DNA from: Pycnococcus provasolii
Taxonomy: Eukaryota; Chlorophyta; Pseudoscourfieldiophyceae; Pseudoscourfieldiales; Pycnococcaceae
Assembly (NCBI GenBank): GCA_938743325.2
Contig: OW568888.1
Coordinates: forward strand, 434,001 to 498,000
Direction: 5' to 3'
DNA: 64,000 nucleotides
Both the position numbers and the translations under genes were made by a program. The notes under the pieces are model-generated. The model worked only from the letters and a program-made list of their open reading frames with translations. It had not been told where the DNA came from and did not search any database. Below, one piece after another: positions 37,264 through 46,092 of this stretch. Position 1 is the stretch's first letter, and every line of letters begins with the position of its first letter.

Positions 37264-38424
37264 TTACTTGACAATCAAAGGCGAACGCTCCGTCGGCGCG
37301 GGCGAGGCGGCGGGATCGACGAGCGTGGTGGTGTTCGCAGGAAGCGGCGACGCGGATGGGGAGGGGTGCGGCGACGGCGCGATTCCGTCGTTGCGCCGAG
37401 GAAGCTCGCGGAGGATGTAGAGGAGTAAGGTGGACGGCACGATCTCACTCAGGCAGTAGTAGCACAGAACGAAGATGTGCGTTCGCTCGCACACCGGCCA
37501 GTTCTCGTCGTCAGGTTGTCCCTCAATCTCGCAGAAGAGAACGAGCGCGGCGCGCACGAGGAAGCTTAGTGTGCAGATGACGGTTAGGAGCATCACCTCA
37601 CGAAGCCGGCGCTGAAGCACCTCGTTGTACACGCCTCGCTGCCCGCCAGAGACGCGGTCGACGCGCCGGAGCAAGAGCACGAGCCTTCCGCCGAAGAAGA
37701 CGAACCCGAGCGCCGCGGCGAGCGAGACGGCCGCGAAGAAGAGCATCTGTGCGCGAATCATCGCGACGGTCCACTGCGTTTCGTGCTTCATGTCGCCGAA
37801 CACACCCCACAGGATCCAGATTGCGATTTCGACGACGTACACGAGCACGTTGGCGCCAATAAATGCGGGATGCAGCATGACGTTGAGGCTGTACGACGGG
37901 TTGCGCACGCGGTCGACAATCTCCGCCCAGTACACGATGAGAAGGCAGTACGTGGAGAAGAAGACGTACCCGGGCAGGTTGTTCACGACGGTGAGCGCAA
38001 AGTCGACGTGCGGCGCGTAGCTGAGGAAGAGCGGCACGTTGACGGACGGAATGGCAATCGTTGTGAAGAAGGTGGTTCGCACGAGCGCGTTGATGCCCGT
38101 GCATACGAAGAACACCTTCTGCTTCGTCACGCCTCTCGACAGCCTCCTGTGCGTGCGCACGAGCTGAATGCACGCGAGTATGGTGACGAGGCCGTAGAGC
38201 GACGCGAGTGCGATGCACGCGGCCATGGGTGATATGTCCGCGTCGACGATTTTCTTGACGAAAGGCGCCATCAGGAGCGACTTGCGACCTCCCCATGTGT
38301 GTGTGTTGTCGTGGCCTAACAACCACGCGGAGGAGGTGCCTATCGCATGGCCGCCGTCGTCTGTGTTGTGTGTGCCGTACGAGTGTGCGCCATATGGCCG
38401 CTCAGCTAATGCGTCAGCATACAT
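37264..38424 (-). CDS. TOM1/TOM3/THH1-family seven-transmembrane protein
   Basis: A 386-residue protein from the ATG at 38422-38424. It has about seven hydrophobic helices. VNNLPGYVFFSTYCLLIVYW with AEI, LGFVFFGGRLVLLLRR, and the last-helix region SEIVPSTLLLYILRELPRR match the plant THH1/TOM1/TOM3 domain closely. In Arabidopsis these tonoplast proteins are host factors for tobamovirus RNA replication and interact with ARL8; their normal role is poorly known. The C-terminus is Pro/Ser-rich and cytosolic by analogy. An N-terminal extension of about 90 residues with His/Gly/Ser runs is not conserved to my knowledge. This is further evidence for a green-lineage genome. Confidence 0.85.
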   Translation of the reverse strand: MYADALAERPYGAHSYGTHNTDDGGHAIGTSSAWLLGHDNTHTWGGRKSLLMAPFVKKIVDADISPMAACIALASLYGLVTILACIQLVRTHRRLSRGVTKQKVFFVCTGINALVRTTFFTTIAIPSVNVPLFLSYAPHVDFALTVVNNLPGYVFFSTYCLLIVYWAEIVDRVRNPSYSLNVMLHPAFIGANVLVYVVEIAIWILWGVFGDMKHETQWTVAMIRAQMLFFAAVSLAAALGFVFFGGRLVLLLRRVDRVSGGQRGVYNEVLQRRLREVMLLTVICTLSFLVRAALVLFCEIEGQPDDENWPVCERTHIFVLCYYCLSEIVPSTLLLYILRELPRRNDGIAPSPHPSPSASPLPANTTTLVDPAASPAPTERSPLIVK

Positions 38425-38947
38425 GATTCGACAAAGGGAGGGAATGGAGGGGGGAGAGGGGCCGGACGTGTGCTTGCAAGGCCACCTATGTAGGTGCAAG
38501 GCCTAATAAACAGCACACACTTGACAAAACAAAGTCGTCAGCTTTCCCCCCTCGAGGGAAAGAGCAAATCACAAAGGGAAAGCCGGTGTGGTACTGTGGT
38601 AGTGTGGTGTGGTGATGGGATTGGGAACGAAGGAAGGCAATAGGGATGAGGGGGGACCCATCCTTGCACGTACTCGTACACCTGACACTTCTGCCTGACA
38701 CCTGATTGATGCCTGACATGGCCATTATGTAAGGGTAAGACCCGCCTTGCAACTCCGCCTCGGACCGTCGGAGGAATTACTCATGTGCATAAACCTTTAT
38801 GTTAGTGTTAGGGTTTCATCCTAACCCTAACCCTAACCCTAACCCTAACCCTCTTCTCCTTCTCCTTCTCCTTCTTCTTCTTCTTGTTTGTCGTCGCTTT
38901 GCTTTTCAGCCACTCAAGTGCTCATCAGAAGAAAAGTCAAACTCCAT
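38425..38947. other. Upstream region between divergent TOM1-like and GGCT-like genes
   Basis: About 520 bp with a CCCTAA array (38819-38853) followed by CTTCTC repeats, 95 bp before the GGCT-like start. No coding frame is seen. Confidence 0.5.
38819..38853. repeat. CCCTAA telomere-like array
   Basis: Five to six perfect CCCTAA units in tandem, the cleanest such array in the window, with a reverse-oriented GTTAGTGTTAGGG just upstream (38801-38813). Confidence 0.9.
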
Positions 38948-39790
38948 ATGTCGCCGAACACGCGAATATCTTCGCGAATATCTTCGTCACAATCTATCTA
39001 CACGCGTGTGCGTGCTCATTCGCGAACACCTTCACATACTGCGCACGCACGTCGCGCAAGCTACCCTGTTCCCGCCTTGCCCGCAGAAGAAAGCTACCTC
39101 TACTTCGCGTTTGGCGCGAACACGTTGCCGTCCACGATGACGCGCGTGCGTTCGGTCACACCTCTCGCACAGCCTTTCGTCGCCAAGGCATATCAGTGGG
39201 AACTCAGATTTGAAGTTCCAGGTGCACCGTTCGTCGAACCGGGGTTCGCGACGATCGTCGAACGTCGCGACGACGACGACGACGACGTCCCGAACTACGT
39301 GTCAGGGGTGGTGTGGACGCTCTCTAAGGATGACTGGGAGAGAGTACAGGCGACGGAAACGGGGTACGTCGTGACGCCAATTGACGTCGTCACCGACGTT
39401 GGAAGGGAAAAGAAGCAAGTCTTGACGCTCGTCTGGCCGAGACAGCGGTGTCGCGCCAGACTACAGCCTTCCAAAAGGTACTTGAGCATCATACGAGAAG
39501 GTGCGCAGCAATTCAACATGGACTTGGAGTGGAGAACGTACCTTGCCGAGAAGGTACGCGCATATGATCCGTCAGCGAACGAGGCACGATCACTGGGCGC
39601 AGCTTTGTATGCCGTGACTGCCGCGACGTTGGCGCCACTGACAATACCACTCGTCGTAATGTCTGGTGGTCGCAACGGCGATGTTGGCGATGCTGTCACG
39701 AATATCACCTGGGACATTTGGCACGACAACGTCGCTCAGCCTTTGCTCAAGACGAGTGGAGGCATGGATGATGATGAAACTGGATTGTAA
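38948..39790 (+). CDS. Gamma-glutamylcyclotransferase-fold (GGCT/AIG2-like) protein
   Basis: A 280-residue protein from the ATG at 38948. The first 55 residues are Ser/Arg-rich, nearly free of acids, and fit a plastid or mitochondrial transit peptide. YLYFAFGANTLPSTM is the glycine-rich substrate loop (YFAYGSNM in relatives); EVPGAPFVEPGFATIVER and YVSGVVWTLSKDDWERVQATETGY follow the GGCT order, with Glu of ATETGY in the position of the catalytic glutamate. GGCT enzymes cyclise gamma-glutamyl peptides to 5-oxoproline in glutathione turnover; AIG2-like members can have other substrates. A C-terminal hydrophobic segment (VTAATLAPLTIPLVVM) may associate with membranes. TGTAA spans the stop codon. 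Confidence 0.8.
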   Translation: MSPNTRISSRISSSQSIYTRVRAHSRTPSHTAHARRASYPVPALPAEESYLYFAFGANTLPSTMTRVRSVTPLAQPFVAKAYQWELRFEVPGAPFVEPGFATIVERRDDDDDDVPNYVSGVVWTLSKDDWERVQATETGYVVTPIDVVTDVGREKKQVLTLVWPRQRCRARLQPSKRYLSIIREGAQQFNMDLEWRTYLAEKVRAYDPSANEARSLGAALYAVTAATLAPLTIPLVVMSGGRNGDVGDAVTNITWDIWHDNVAQPLLKTSGGMDDDETGL

Positions 39791-39839
39791 AAATGTTATG
39801 TTCATTAACAAAACCACGCCCCTTTTAACAAAACCACGC

Positions 39840-40734
39840 TTACGCCTTGGCCGACGCGAATCCGCGGATGAGGTTCAGCGCGAACAGCACGGCACCAACT
39901 TCCACGCCAGCAACAATGCCCGCTTGCAAGCCCGATCCTGAGCTCACCTCAACCTTGACGGATGGCGCAGAAATCGAAGGCATGCTCACGCTCGGCGCAG
40001 ACACGGAAGGCAGGCTCGGCTTGGATGCCACCGGCTTGGGTGCAGGCGCAGGCGTCGGCGCCGGAGCCGGTGCCGGTGCCGGAGCCGGAGCCGGAGCAGG
40101 CGCCGGTGCCGGTGCCGGTGCAGGTGCAGGAGCAGGCGCGGCTGCCGGCGTGACGACGGCTTTCCTTCCCGCTGACGCCATGTCAGGTGTCGGCTTGGCC
40201 GCACCCCCCACCTTGGGTGCCGACGTCGCCGCTGGCTTGGGCTTGGACTTCGACGCCTCAGTCTTAGCCTTTGCTGCCTCACCCTTCGGCTTGGGTTTCT
40301 CCGCCGCCGCCGCCTTCTTCTGCGGCGGCTTGCCCTGAGACTTCAGCTTGTCGAGGTTCTCAATTCGGCTCTTGCGTGCTGGCGTCGTGTCATTCTTCGA
40401 GTACATCGACTAATCACATTTTGTGTGTTTAAGTACCAATCAGTGGGGGGTGGGTGGGTATTTGTTTTCTTGTGAGTGAGGATTGTTAGAGTATTTGAGA
40501 AAAGAGAGAAAAGTCACTAACGTCGACGCTCATCACCGGTGCCGCGATAGCCCCCATGGGGTTGATTGCCGTCGCCGCGGAGACTGCAATGACGGCTGAG
40601 AGCGCGGCTGCGGGTATCCCCTTCGGCGGCGCGGGGGAGGCAGAGGTGTTATTCTGGGAATTATGCGAAGCACGCGTTGTCGTGAGACGACGCGGCACAG
40701 ACGTAGATCGGGCACAGATCGAGGACATCATCAT
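39840..40734 (-). CDS. Plastid-targeted protein with Ala-Pro repeat and C-terminal membrane helix (two exons)
   Basis: Exon 1 is 40522-40734 and exon 2 is 39840-40409; the 112-bp intron starts GTTAGT and ends in AG, and the join preserves frame (260 residues). The two halves fit: exon 1 alone is a Ser/Arg transit-like start (MMMSSICARSTSVPRRL) plus a hydrophobic Ala-rich segment ending AIAAP, like a bipartite thylakoid signal. Exon 2 gives a Lys-rich region, about 20 alternating Ala-Pro pairs, a Ser/Pro/Val region, and a final hydrophobic helix (GIVAGVEVGAVLFALNLI). I know no family. A rigid Ala-Pro spacer holding a membrane anchor away from a basic head is plausible. Exon 2 alone (ATG 40406, 188 residues) is the alternative. 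Confidence 0.6.
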
Positions 40735-41159
40735 TCTTCGTTGAGGATAGATAGTGCCGTAGGATAAAAGCGAGCTGCGGTCAGTGGGATACACTACACT
40801 ACAAGAGAGTGCTGGGAGGGGAGGGGAGGGGGGGGGGAGGGGAGGGAGGGGCCGTCCCCTCGGAGGAGAGAATTCTCAACCGCACAGAATCTGGAACAGG
40901 ACCACCTTTGAGTCATGCTAGGGTGGTTCCCCATGTGCCCAATCCAATGGGTTCTCAATGGGACTCCTCACTCCTGCGACGTGTGATACCCCTATGGGGG
41001 GGGGATACCTCTTCGAATCCCCTTTGCTAAAAGATAAGCTGTGGGATTTGGTTCCCGGGCAGATGGAGATATATTTCTCCAGTCCAGACGAGCTTCCCCT
41101 TTCCTTTCTGCCCCTTTCCCTTTCTCGGGCTCCATATCCGTATCTATATACACCTGATA
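40735..41159. other. Upstream region between plastid Ala-Pro protein and PsaH
   Basis: 425 bp between divergent starts of two apparently plastid-targeted proteins. A GGGGA-type purine run lies at about 40813-40850. No gene seen; shared promoter function is possible. Confidence 0.45.
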
Positions 41160-41886
41160 ATGGCGCCGCTCGCAGTCTCCCGCTCCACGTCCCGACTTCA
41201 AGTCCGCGCCGCATCCGCAAGGACGTCGTCGCGCCGCTCCATTCGCGCCGTGGCTGCCTACAAGCCGGAGGAGTCGAAGTACTTCGACATCGCCGACATG
41301 GAGAACACCACGGGTGCCTGGAACCTCTACGGACAGGGTGAGTTTAGGTGGTTTGTTGAGTTTGGTTGGTTTGGGTTTGGATGCGTTGTGCTGTGTGCTG
41401 GTGCTGGTGTCGACGAAGATCCGTCGCTCGATTCTGCAGTTTCGATCGGTGGGGAGTGACCTTTGGGCGGCGTTGTTTCTTGGAGTTTGGCGGGAAACTA
41501 CGACAAAACAACTTCGAATTCCCAGACTGACGTTTCGTTGATCACACACACCCTTTTTTTTTTCCCCACCTCCTCGAACAGATGACAAGGCGCGCTACCC
41601 GGAGAGCCAGGCGGAATTCTTCGAGCGTGCGGGAGCCAACCTCGCTCGCCGAGAGAGCCTGCTCGCCTTCATCGGCATCTTCGGCGCCGGAGGAGTCGTC
41701 GCAGCTGAGTCTGTCCTCACCAAGGCGTGGAAGGTCAACGGAGCTGGAAACGTAAGTCACTACCACCCAAAACACACACACACAAAAAAAAAAAAAAAGC
41801 AATCGCTAACCACCGAATACACTAAAATAAACCAGGGCCTGCCCGAGGGCTGGGAGCAGCCGATGGGTCCTCGTGATCGTCTTTGA
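41160..41886 (+). CDS. psaH: Photosystem I reaction centre subunit VI, PsaH (three exons)
   Basis: Exons 41160-41337, 41582-41751 and 41836-41886; introns of 244 and 84 bp begin GTGAGT and GTAAGT and end in AG. The product has 132 residues. Residues 1-35 form a plastid transit peptide (Ser/Arg/Ala-rich). The mature protein has the PsaH pattern: YFDIADMENTTGAWNLYGQ, then RYPESQAEFFERAGANL, a membrane helix (LLAFIGIFGAGGVVAAESV) and the C-terminal MGPRDRL (compare LGPRGKL). PsaH binds near PsaL and is the docking site for LHCII in state transitions. It is confined to the green lineage, so it anchors the taxonomic call. This is the most intron-rich gene in the window. Confidence 0.95.
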
Positions 41887-42049
41887 GCCTCGCAAGATTT
41901 TGGGACGAACTGACGAGAAGAGTTTGAAAGGTTTTCATTTCCATGCGGTTAACTAAGAAAGAGACTTTTCATTTGAAGAGATAGTCATACACATGTGCCT
42001 TTCCCTATTTTGCGTATTGTCATCAGTACAGTCAATTACACGTCAATAC

Positions 42050-42730
42050 TTACAAGCACAGGCCAAAAAGAGGCACGGCGTGTTCTTTGTTCGCGTGGGT
42101 GGTGGGTGTACAACTTGCGGGAAGCGCGTGCTGCGTTTCCTCGTCAAGAAGGGAAGGGAAGAACCCATAAATAGTGGCGTCCTGAACGCCAGGTAGTCCG
42201 TTAGCCACCTTCGTTCCACACTCCGAGCAGAAGCGTCTCGTTCGCCCAGGATGTTTGTCAAGTATCGTGTTGGCGTTGGCGTCGTAAGGTGGCCTTTTGC
42301 ACTCCTTGACGTATTCCCTTCCTTGCGTGAATTCGAACGCGGCCTCTTTGACGTACACCACCTGATAGATGGGCGCGGCGTGCGCCTTGCGACAGTACTT
42401 GCACGAGCAGGAGCACGCGTGAACCACCTGGTTTGCGCTGACGTCGCACGCGAAAAGTGCACTCAGGGACCCGCCCTTGGACGAAACCAAATACACATGG
42501 GCGTTAATTCGAGACGGGGAGAAAAAGGGCCTCGGAGGGAGGGGCTTTTTCAGTTTTTCTTCTTCTGAATTCTTCTTCTGAATTCTTCTTCTCTTCCTTG
42601 GGAACCAACCGCGTGAACAAACCACTGTACTGTGTCCTTTTCTCATTTTATTCCCACGCCGGCGACTTGTGCCTCCGCCTCCGCCTCCGCCTCTGGCGCC
42701 TTGAGCTTGAGCTTGAGCTTGAGCTTCCAT
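42050..42730 (-). CDS. GFA/CENP-V-like zinc-binding domain protein
   Basis: A 226-residue protein from the ATG at 42728-42730. The first 65 residues are low-complexity (Ala-Gln pairs, Gly7, basic clusters). The C-terminal half has the zinc-site spacing of the GFA family: HACSCSCKYCRK, then RRFCSECGTKVANGLPG. Members include glutathione-dependent formaldehyde-activating-like proteins and centromere protein V; most are uncharacterised and bind structural zinc. The expected first CxC block near the domain start is not obvious, although a GGSLSALFACDV segment sits there. Function is unassigned. It is convergent with PsaH (163 bp between stops). Confidence 0.7.
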   Translation of the reverse strand: MEAQAQAQAQGARGGGGGGGTSRRRGNKMRKGHSTVVCSRGWFPRKRRRIQKKNSEEEKLKKPLPPRPFFSPSRINAHVYLVSSKGGSLSALFACDVSANQVVHACSCSCKYCRKAHAAPIYQVVYVKEAAFEFTQGREYVKECKRPPYDANANTILDKHPGRTRRFCSECGTKVANGLPGVQDATIYGFFPSLLDEETQHALPASCTPTTHANKEHAVPLFGLCL

Positions 42731-42816
42731 TCCCTTCGAACGTTGCTGTGCGTGCTGTCACTTGCGGTTAGGTTAGGTTCATTTCATTGGCCTTCTAGTT
42801 TCTTCTTGACTTTTTG

Positions 42817-43194
42817 TTCATTGTGGTGATACATGCGAAGCCATGTCCATGGATCAAAGACTGGCCCTACACCAAACCGTCGCAGGTTGTGCTCGCGGGC
42901 GTCGGCATCATCACCACCGTCATGTTCGGAGTCCTCGCCATCAGTGTCGTCACGTGCGTGGTCGTCTCCCTATGGTCAGCATTCTCGTGGATTGTCATGA
43001 CGCTCGTAGGACAACTCGTACCGTCGCTAAAGCCGCAGTCGTCGACGAGGAGGGCGACGGCCAAAGGGGCGGCGTCGCTCGCCGTGACACAAGCCAAGGA
43101 AAGAGAACGCAGGCAACAGCTAGCGGAAAGGGCGCCGGAGGAGCAGGAGGAGCAGGAGGAACAGGAGGAGGGCGACGAAACGAAAGAAGACTGA
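42817..43194 (+). CDS. Small membrane protein ORF overlapping the guanylate kinase frame
   Basis: This frame, open from about 42814 to TGA at 43192-43194, has gene-like codons and encodes [19 protein letters not shown], then a long hydrophobic region ([19 protein letters not shown] and [15 protein letters not shown]) and a charged coiled tail rich in Glu/Gln. The first ATG inside is 42922, but coding-type sequence begins before it, so an upstream exon or different start is probable and the 5' end is unresolved. It overlaps the 5' part of the guanylate kinase open frame, whose translation there is His/Arg-rich and looks non-coding. No family recognised. Confidence 0.45.
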   Translation, partial: FIVVIHAKPCPWIKDWPYTKPSQVVLAGVGIITTVMFGVLAISVVTCVVVSLWSAFSWIVMTLVGQLVPSLKPQSSTRRATAKGAASLAVTQAKERERRQQLAERAPEEQEEQEEQEEGDETKED

Positions 43195-44243
43195 AAATAG
43201 TTGCAGGAAACGGAATGGGTGGTGGTGGTGGTGTCGGTGGTGGGAATGGTGGCGTAGAAGGAACGTGGAAGGCTGTGGGTGACTTAAGCAGAGGAGCAGC
43301 GGAGAAAGGTGGTGGTGGTAGTAGTAACGGTGGTGGGAATGGTGGCAGCAGCACAAGCAGCAGCAGCGAAGAAGACAGTTCAGTCGCCAAAGACGACGGA
43401 AAGTGCCACCACGGCCTCGTTTTGGATGTGGCATCGGCGCAGCTGGATGCGGCGACGAGCAGCTTGGACGACGACGACGGGGGCGGTGCCTCTGCGCTCG
43501 CCACGTCGCTGTCGTCGTCCATCGAGTCGGCTGCCATGGCGAGCATCAGCAACGCGCTGGACACAGCCATCTCGTACGAGCCGCAGGTGCCACCAGCGAA
43601 GCCTGTTGTCATCGTCATATCCGGCCCGTCGGGCGTTGGAAAAGATGCCGTCATCAAGAGACTGCAGGAGCGCCGGTCGGATCTGCACTTCGTGGTGACA
43701 GCCACGAGCCGTCCGAGAAGGCCGGGGGAAGTGGACGGCGTCGACTACTTCTTCGTGTCGCGCGACAAGTTCGAGTCGATGATCGCAAACGACGAGCTTC
43801 TCGAGCACGCGCTTGTTTATGGCGAGTACAAGGGAATTCCAAAGGCGCAGGTGTTCGATAAGCTGCGGAGAGGCCAGGACGTGGTGCTTCGCCTCGACGT
43901 GCAGGGCGCGCGCACGATGCGGAAGCTGCTGCCTGACTCGGTGTTCGTGTTTCTCGTCGCGGAGTCGGAAGCTGCACTCGTGAAGCGCCTCATGGCGCGC
44001 AAGACGGAGCCTCTGGAGAAAGCTATCGTGCGCGTTCAGACGGCGCGCGAGGAGCTCGCGGATGCGAACCGCTTCGACTACGTGGTGGTGAACCGCGAGA
44101 ACGAGCTCGAGGAGACGGTGAGCGGTCTGGATGCAATTTTCCGCGCGGAGCGTCTTCGCGTCGCTCGCATGCTCAAGACGGCGGAAGGTCCGACGGACGT
44201 GGACGCGCTGCTCGCGAAGGAGAGTGGCAATCAGCAGCAGTAA
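42843..44243 (+). CDS. GMK: Guanylate kinase, plastid/mitochondrial type
   Basis: The open frame from ATG 42843 gives 466 residues, but the first 124 overlap another, more gene-like frame; the start at 43215 (342 residues) is more likely. A Gly/Ser/Asp-rich region precedes the kinase domain (about residues 250-445 of the long form): P-loop [16 protein letters not shown]-binding [34 protein letters not shown], and [15 protein letters not shown]. It phosphorylates GMP to GDP. The match is best to the plastid/mitochondrial plant enzymes (rice V2 type) rather than the cytosolic form. The Asn/Gly/Ser stretch does not look like a standard transit peptide, so targeting is inferred from subfamily. 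The CobW-like gene follows in the same direction 155 bp on. Confidence 0.88.
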   Translation: MSMDQRLALHQTVAGCARGRRHHHHRHVRSPRHQCRHVRGRLPMVSILVDCHDARRTTRTVAKAAVVDEEGDGQRGGVARRDTSQGKRTQATASGKGAGGAGGAGGTGGGRRNERRLKIVAGNGMGGGGGVGGGNGGVEGTWKAVGDLSRGAAEKGGGGSSNGGGNGGSSTSSSSEEDSSVAKDDGKCHHGLVLDVASAQLDAATSSLDDDDGGGASALATSLSSSIESAAMASISNALDTAISYEPQVPPAKPVVIVISGPSGVGKDAVIKRLQERRSDLHFVVTATSRPRRPGEVDGVDYFFVSRDKFESMIANDELLEHALVYGEYKGIPKAQVFDKLRRGQDVVLRLDVQGARTMRKLLPDSVFVFLVAESEAALVKRLMARKTEPLEKAIVRVQTAREELADANRFDYVVVNRENELEETVSGLDAIFRAERLRVARMLKTAEGPTDVDALLAKESGNQQQ

Positions 44244-44398
44244 CTAAAACCGTACCTACCTGATTGGAATCGAAACGAAACACTCCCCGACAAGAAATAA
44301 TCTCACCCGTCCCCGAATTCCCAACCCCGAATGGATTCAACGAAAGCCCTTCCCCTCTCCGCCTCCTCTCCACGTGTCACAGCTCTCCCTCCGCCGCC

Positions 44399-45700
44399 AT
44401 GGCCTCCTCGGACTCCGACTCTGACTCGGACTCCGAGGCTCCCCCCATGCTGGTGTCGCTTTCGCGCTCGGCGATCCCAGTCACGCTGCTCACCGGGTGC
44501 CTGGGCGCCGGCAAGACCACGCTGCTGTCTCACTTGATCAAGAACGCACCGCCGGGATACCGGATTGCGGTGCTCGTGAACGAGCTCGGTGCGTCGGAGG
44601 CGATTGAGGCGGAGTTTTACGTGGGACACGCTTCGAGACGCAACGAAGGCGACGACGGTTCGGGTCGCGTCGCCGGCGGCGATGCGATGGTACCTATGCC
44701 GCAGAGTGTTATGCGGGCGAGAGGAGGTGCCGACGGAACGAACGCCGCATCCGCGTCGTCGTTGAAGTCAAGCACGCCAGACTGGGTCGAGCTACCCAAC
44801 GGATGTCTGTGCTGCACAGCAAAGAGCGAATACGTACAGCTGCTCGAGAATATCGTCAGAACCCAGCCGGGTAAGTACCACCACGTCGTCGTGGAGACTA
44901 CCGGTGTCGCAGATCCTGGACCTGCCATTGAAGCGCTATGGACAGACGAAGGCATGGAGGCGTGCGTCTTCCTCGCAGGCGTCGTTACGGTCGTTGACGC
45001 CGTTCACCTGCTTGGTCAGTACCGCGAGAAGAGGCAGAACTTGAATCGAAAGCGTGCCGGTGCATCGGCGGAAGCAGACGAGCCCGCACGAGAGGCTGTC
45101 CTTCAAGTTGCGTTCGCCGACCACGTCATCGTCAACAAGTGTGAGACTGCGGGTGACGCGTCTACGGCAGAAGCCGAGGAGGCTGTGCGCCGCATAAACA
45201 GCGCCGCGACTCTGGAGCGCGCGGACCGCTGTGTTGTCGACGTGAAACGCCTGCTTGAATTACGCGCCCTCGATGGGGACGGTGCGGCGCGCGCGGCGGC
45301 TTCGGCGTCGTCGTCGTCGTCGTCGTCGTCGGCACCTGGCGCGGACGAGTCGCCGTCATCCTCGGCGCACTTTGGCGGCGTGAACACGGTGGCCGTCGAC
45401 GTTTCGGGTGTGCGCACGGAGTCCGCCGTTCGCGCGTGGGCGGAGTCGCTGCTGTGGGGAGAGCAAGTCGGGTGCGAGATTTACCGCCTCAAGGCTGTGT
45501 TTGCGATATGTGCCGACGCCGACGGCGTATCGTCGTCTCCCCCGCGCCGCGTGATGCTGCAGGCTGTCGGGCAGCTGTACGAGCTGACAGACGGCGGTCT
45601 GTGGCCCGACGCGAACCTCAGTGCAAGCGATTGTCGTTCGCGCGTCGTTGCGATTGGCCGTCGCGTGCGTCGCACGAAGCTGTTGGAAGGCTTGCTGTAA
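44399..45700 (+). CDS. CobW/COG0523 metal-chaperone GTPase (ZNG1/CBWD-like)
   Basis: A 433-residue protein from the ATG at 44399, in good context (GCCATGG). After an Asp/Ser-rich start comes the G3E GTPase: Walker A GCLGAGKTTLLSHL, the metal-site GCLCC (CxCC), Walker B-like VVVETTGVADPGP, and VNKCET in the NKxD position, where Cys replaces the usual variable residue and Glu replaces Asp. The C-terminal CobW_C domain ends with LYELTDGGLWP and RRTKLLEGL. An insertion of about 50 residues lies between the Walker A region and CxCC, and a Ser9 run splits the C-terminal half. ZNG1 proteins hand zinc to methionine aminopeptidase. TGTAA spans the stop. Confidence 0.87.
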   Translation: MASSDSDSDSDSEAPPMLVSLSRSAIPVTLLTGCLGAGKTTLLSHLIKNAPPGYRIAVLVNELGASEAIEAEFYVGHASRRNEGDDGSGRVAGGDAMVPMPQSVMRARGGADGTNAASASSLKSSTPDWVELPNGCLCCTAKSEYVQLLENIVRTQPGKYHHVVVETTGVADPGPAIEALWTDEGMEACVFLAGVVTVVDAVHLLGQYREKRQNLNRKRAGASAEADEPAREAVLQVAFADHVIVNKCETAGDASTAEAEEAVRRINSAATLERADRCVVDVKRLLELRALDGDGAARAAASASSSSSSSSAPGADESPSSSAHFGGVNTVAVDVSGVRTESAVRAWAESLLWGEQVGCEIYRLKAVFAICADADGVSSSPPRRVMLQAVGQLYELTDGGLWPDANLSASDCRSRVVAIGRRVRRTKLLEGLL

Positions 45701-46092
45701 CTACCTACAATGATGAGTACCTGTACATACAACAGAGGTTGCGACGAGGTGGCCCCACTAACTAGACTATTGAAACAGCCCCGGACGAACTAATGAAAGC
45801 GAAAAGAAACCCCTGAAAGAATGAAAGGAAACCCCTAACCTACTAACGAGCAAACCCCTAAACGAGCCCCTGGTATATATATTGGAATGTAGGGTGTGCG
45901 GTTTGGTCGTTCCTGGGAGCCTCCCTTCCCCTTCCCTTTCCCCTTCCCCTCCCCTGGGCTTTAAAAAGGGCCGCCTGCTTTGGCCTTCTCCCTCTTTTTT
46001 GTTTTTTTCCCCCTCTTTTGATTCTTTTCCCTCCCCCGCGGGGAACCCTGCCGGCTCTTCTCCTCATTCTGGTGAGGAGTGAGTGCCTTTGC

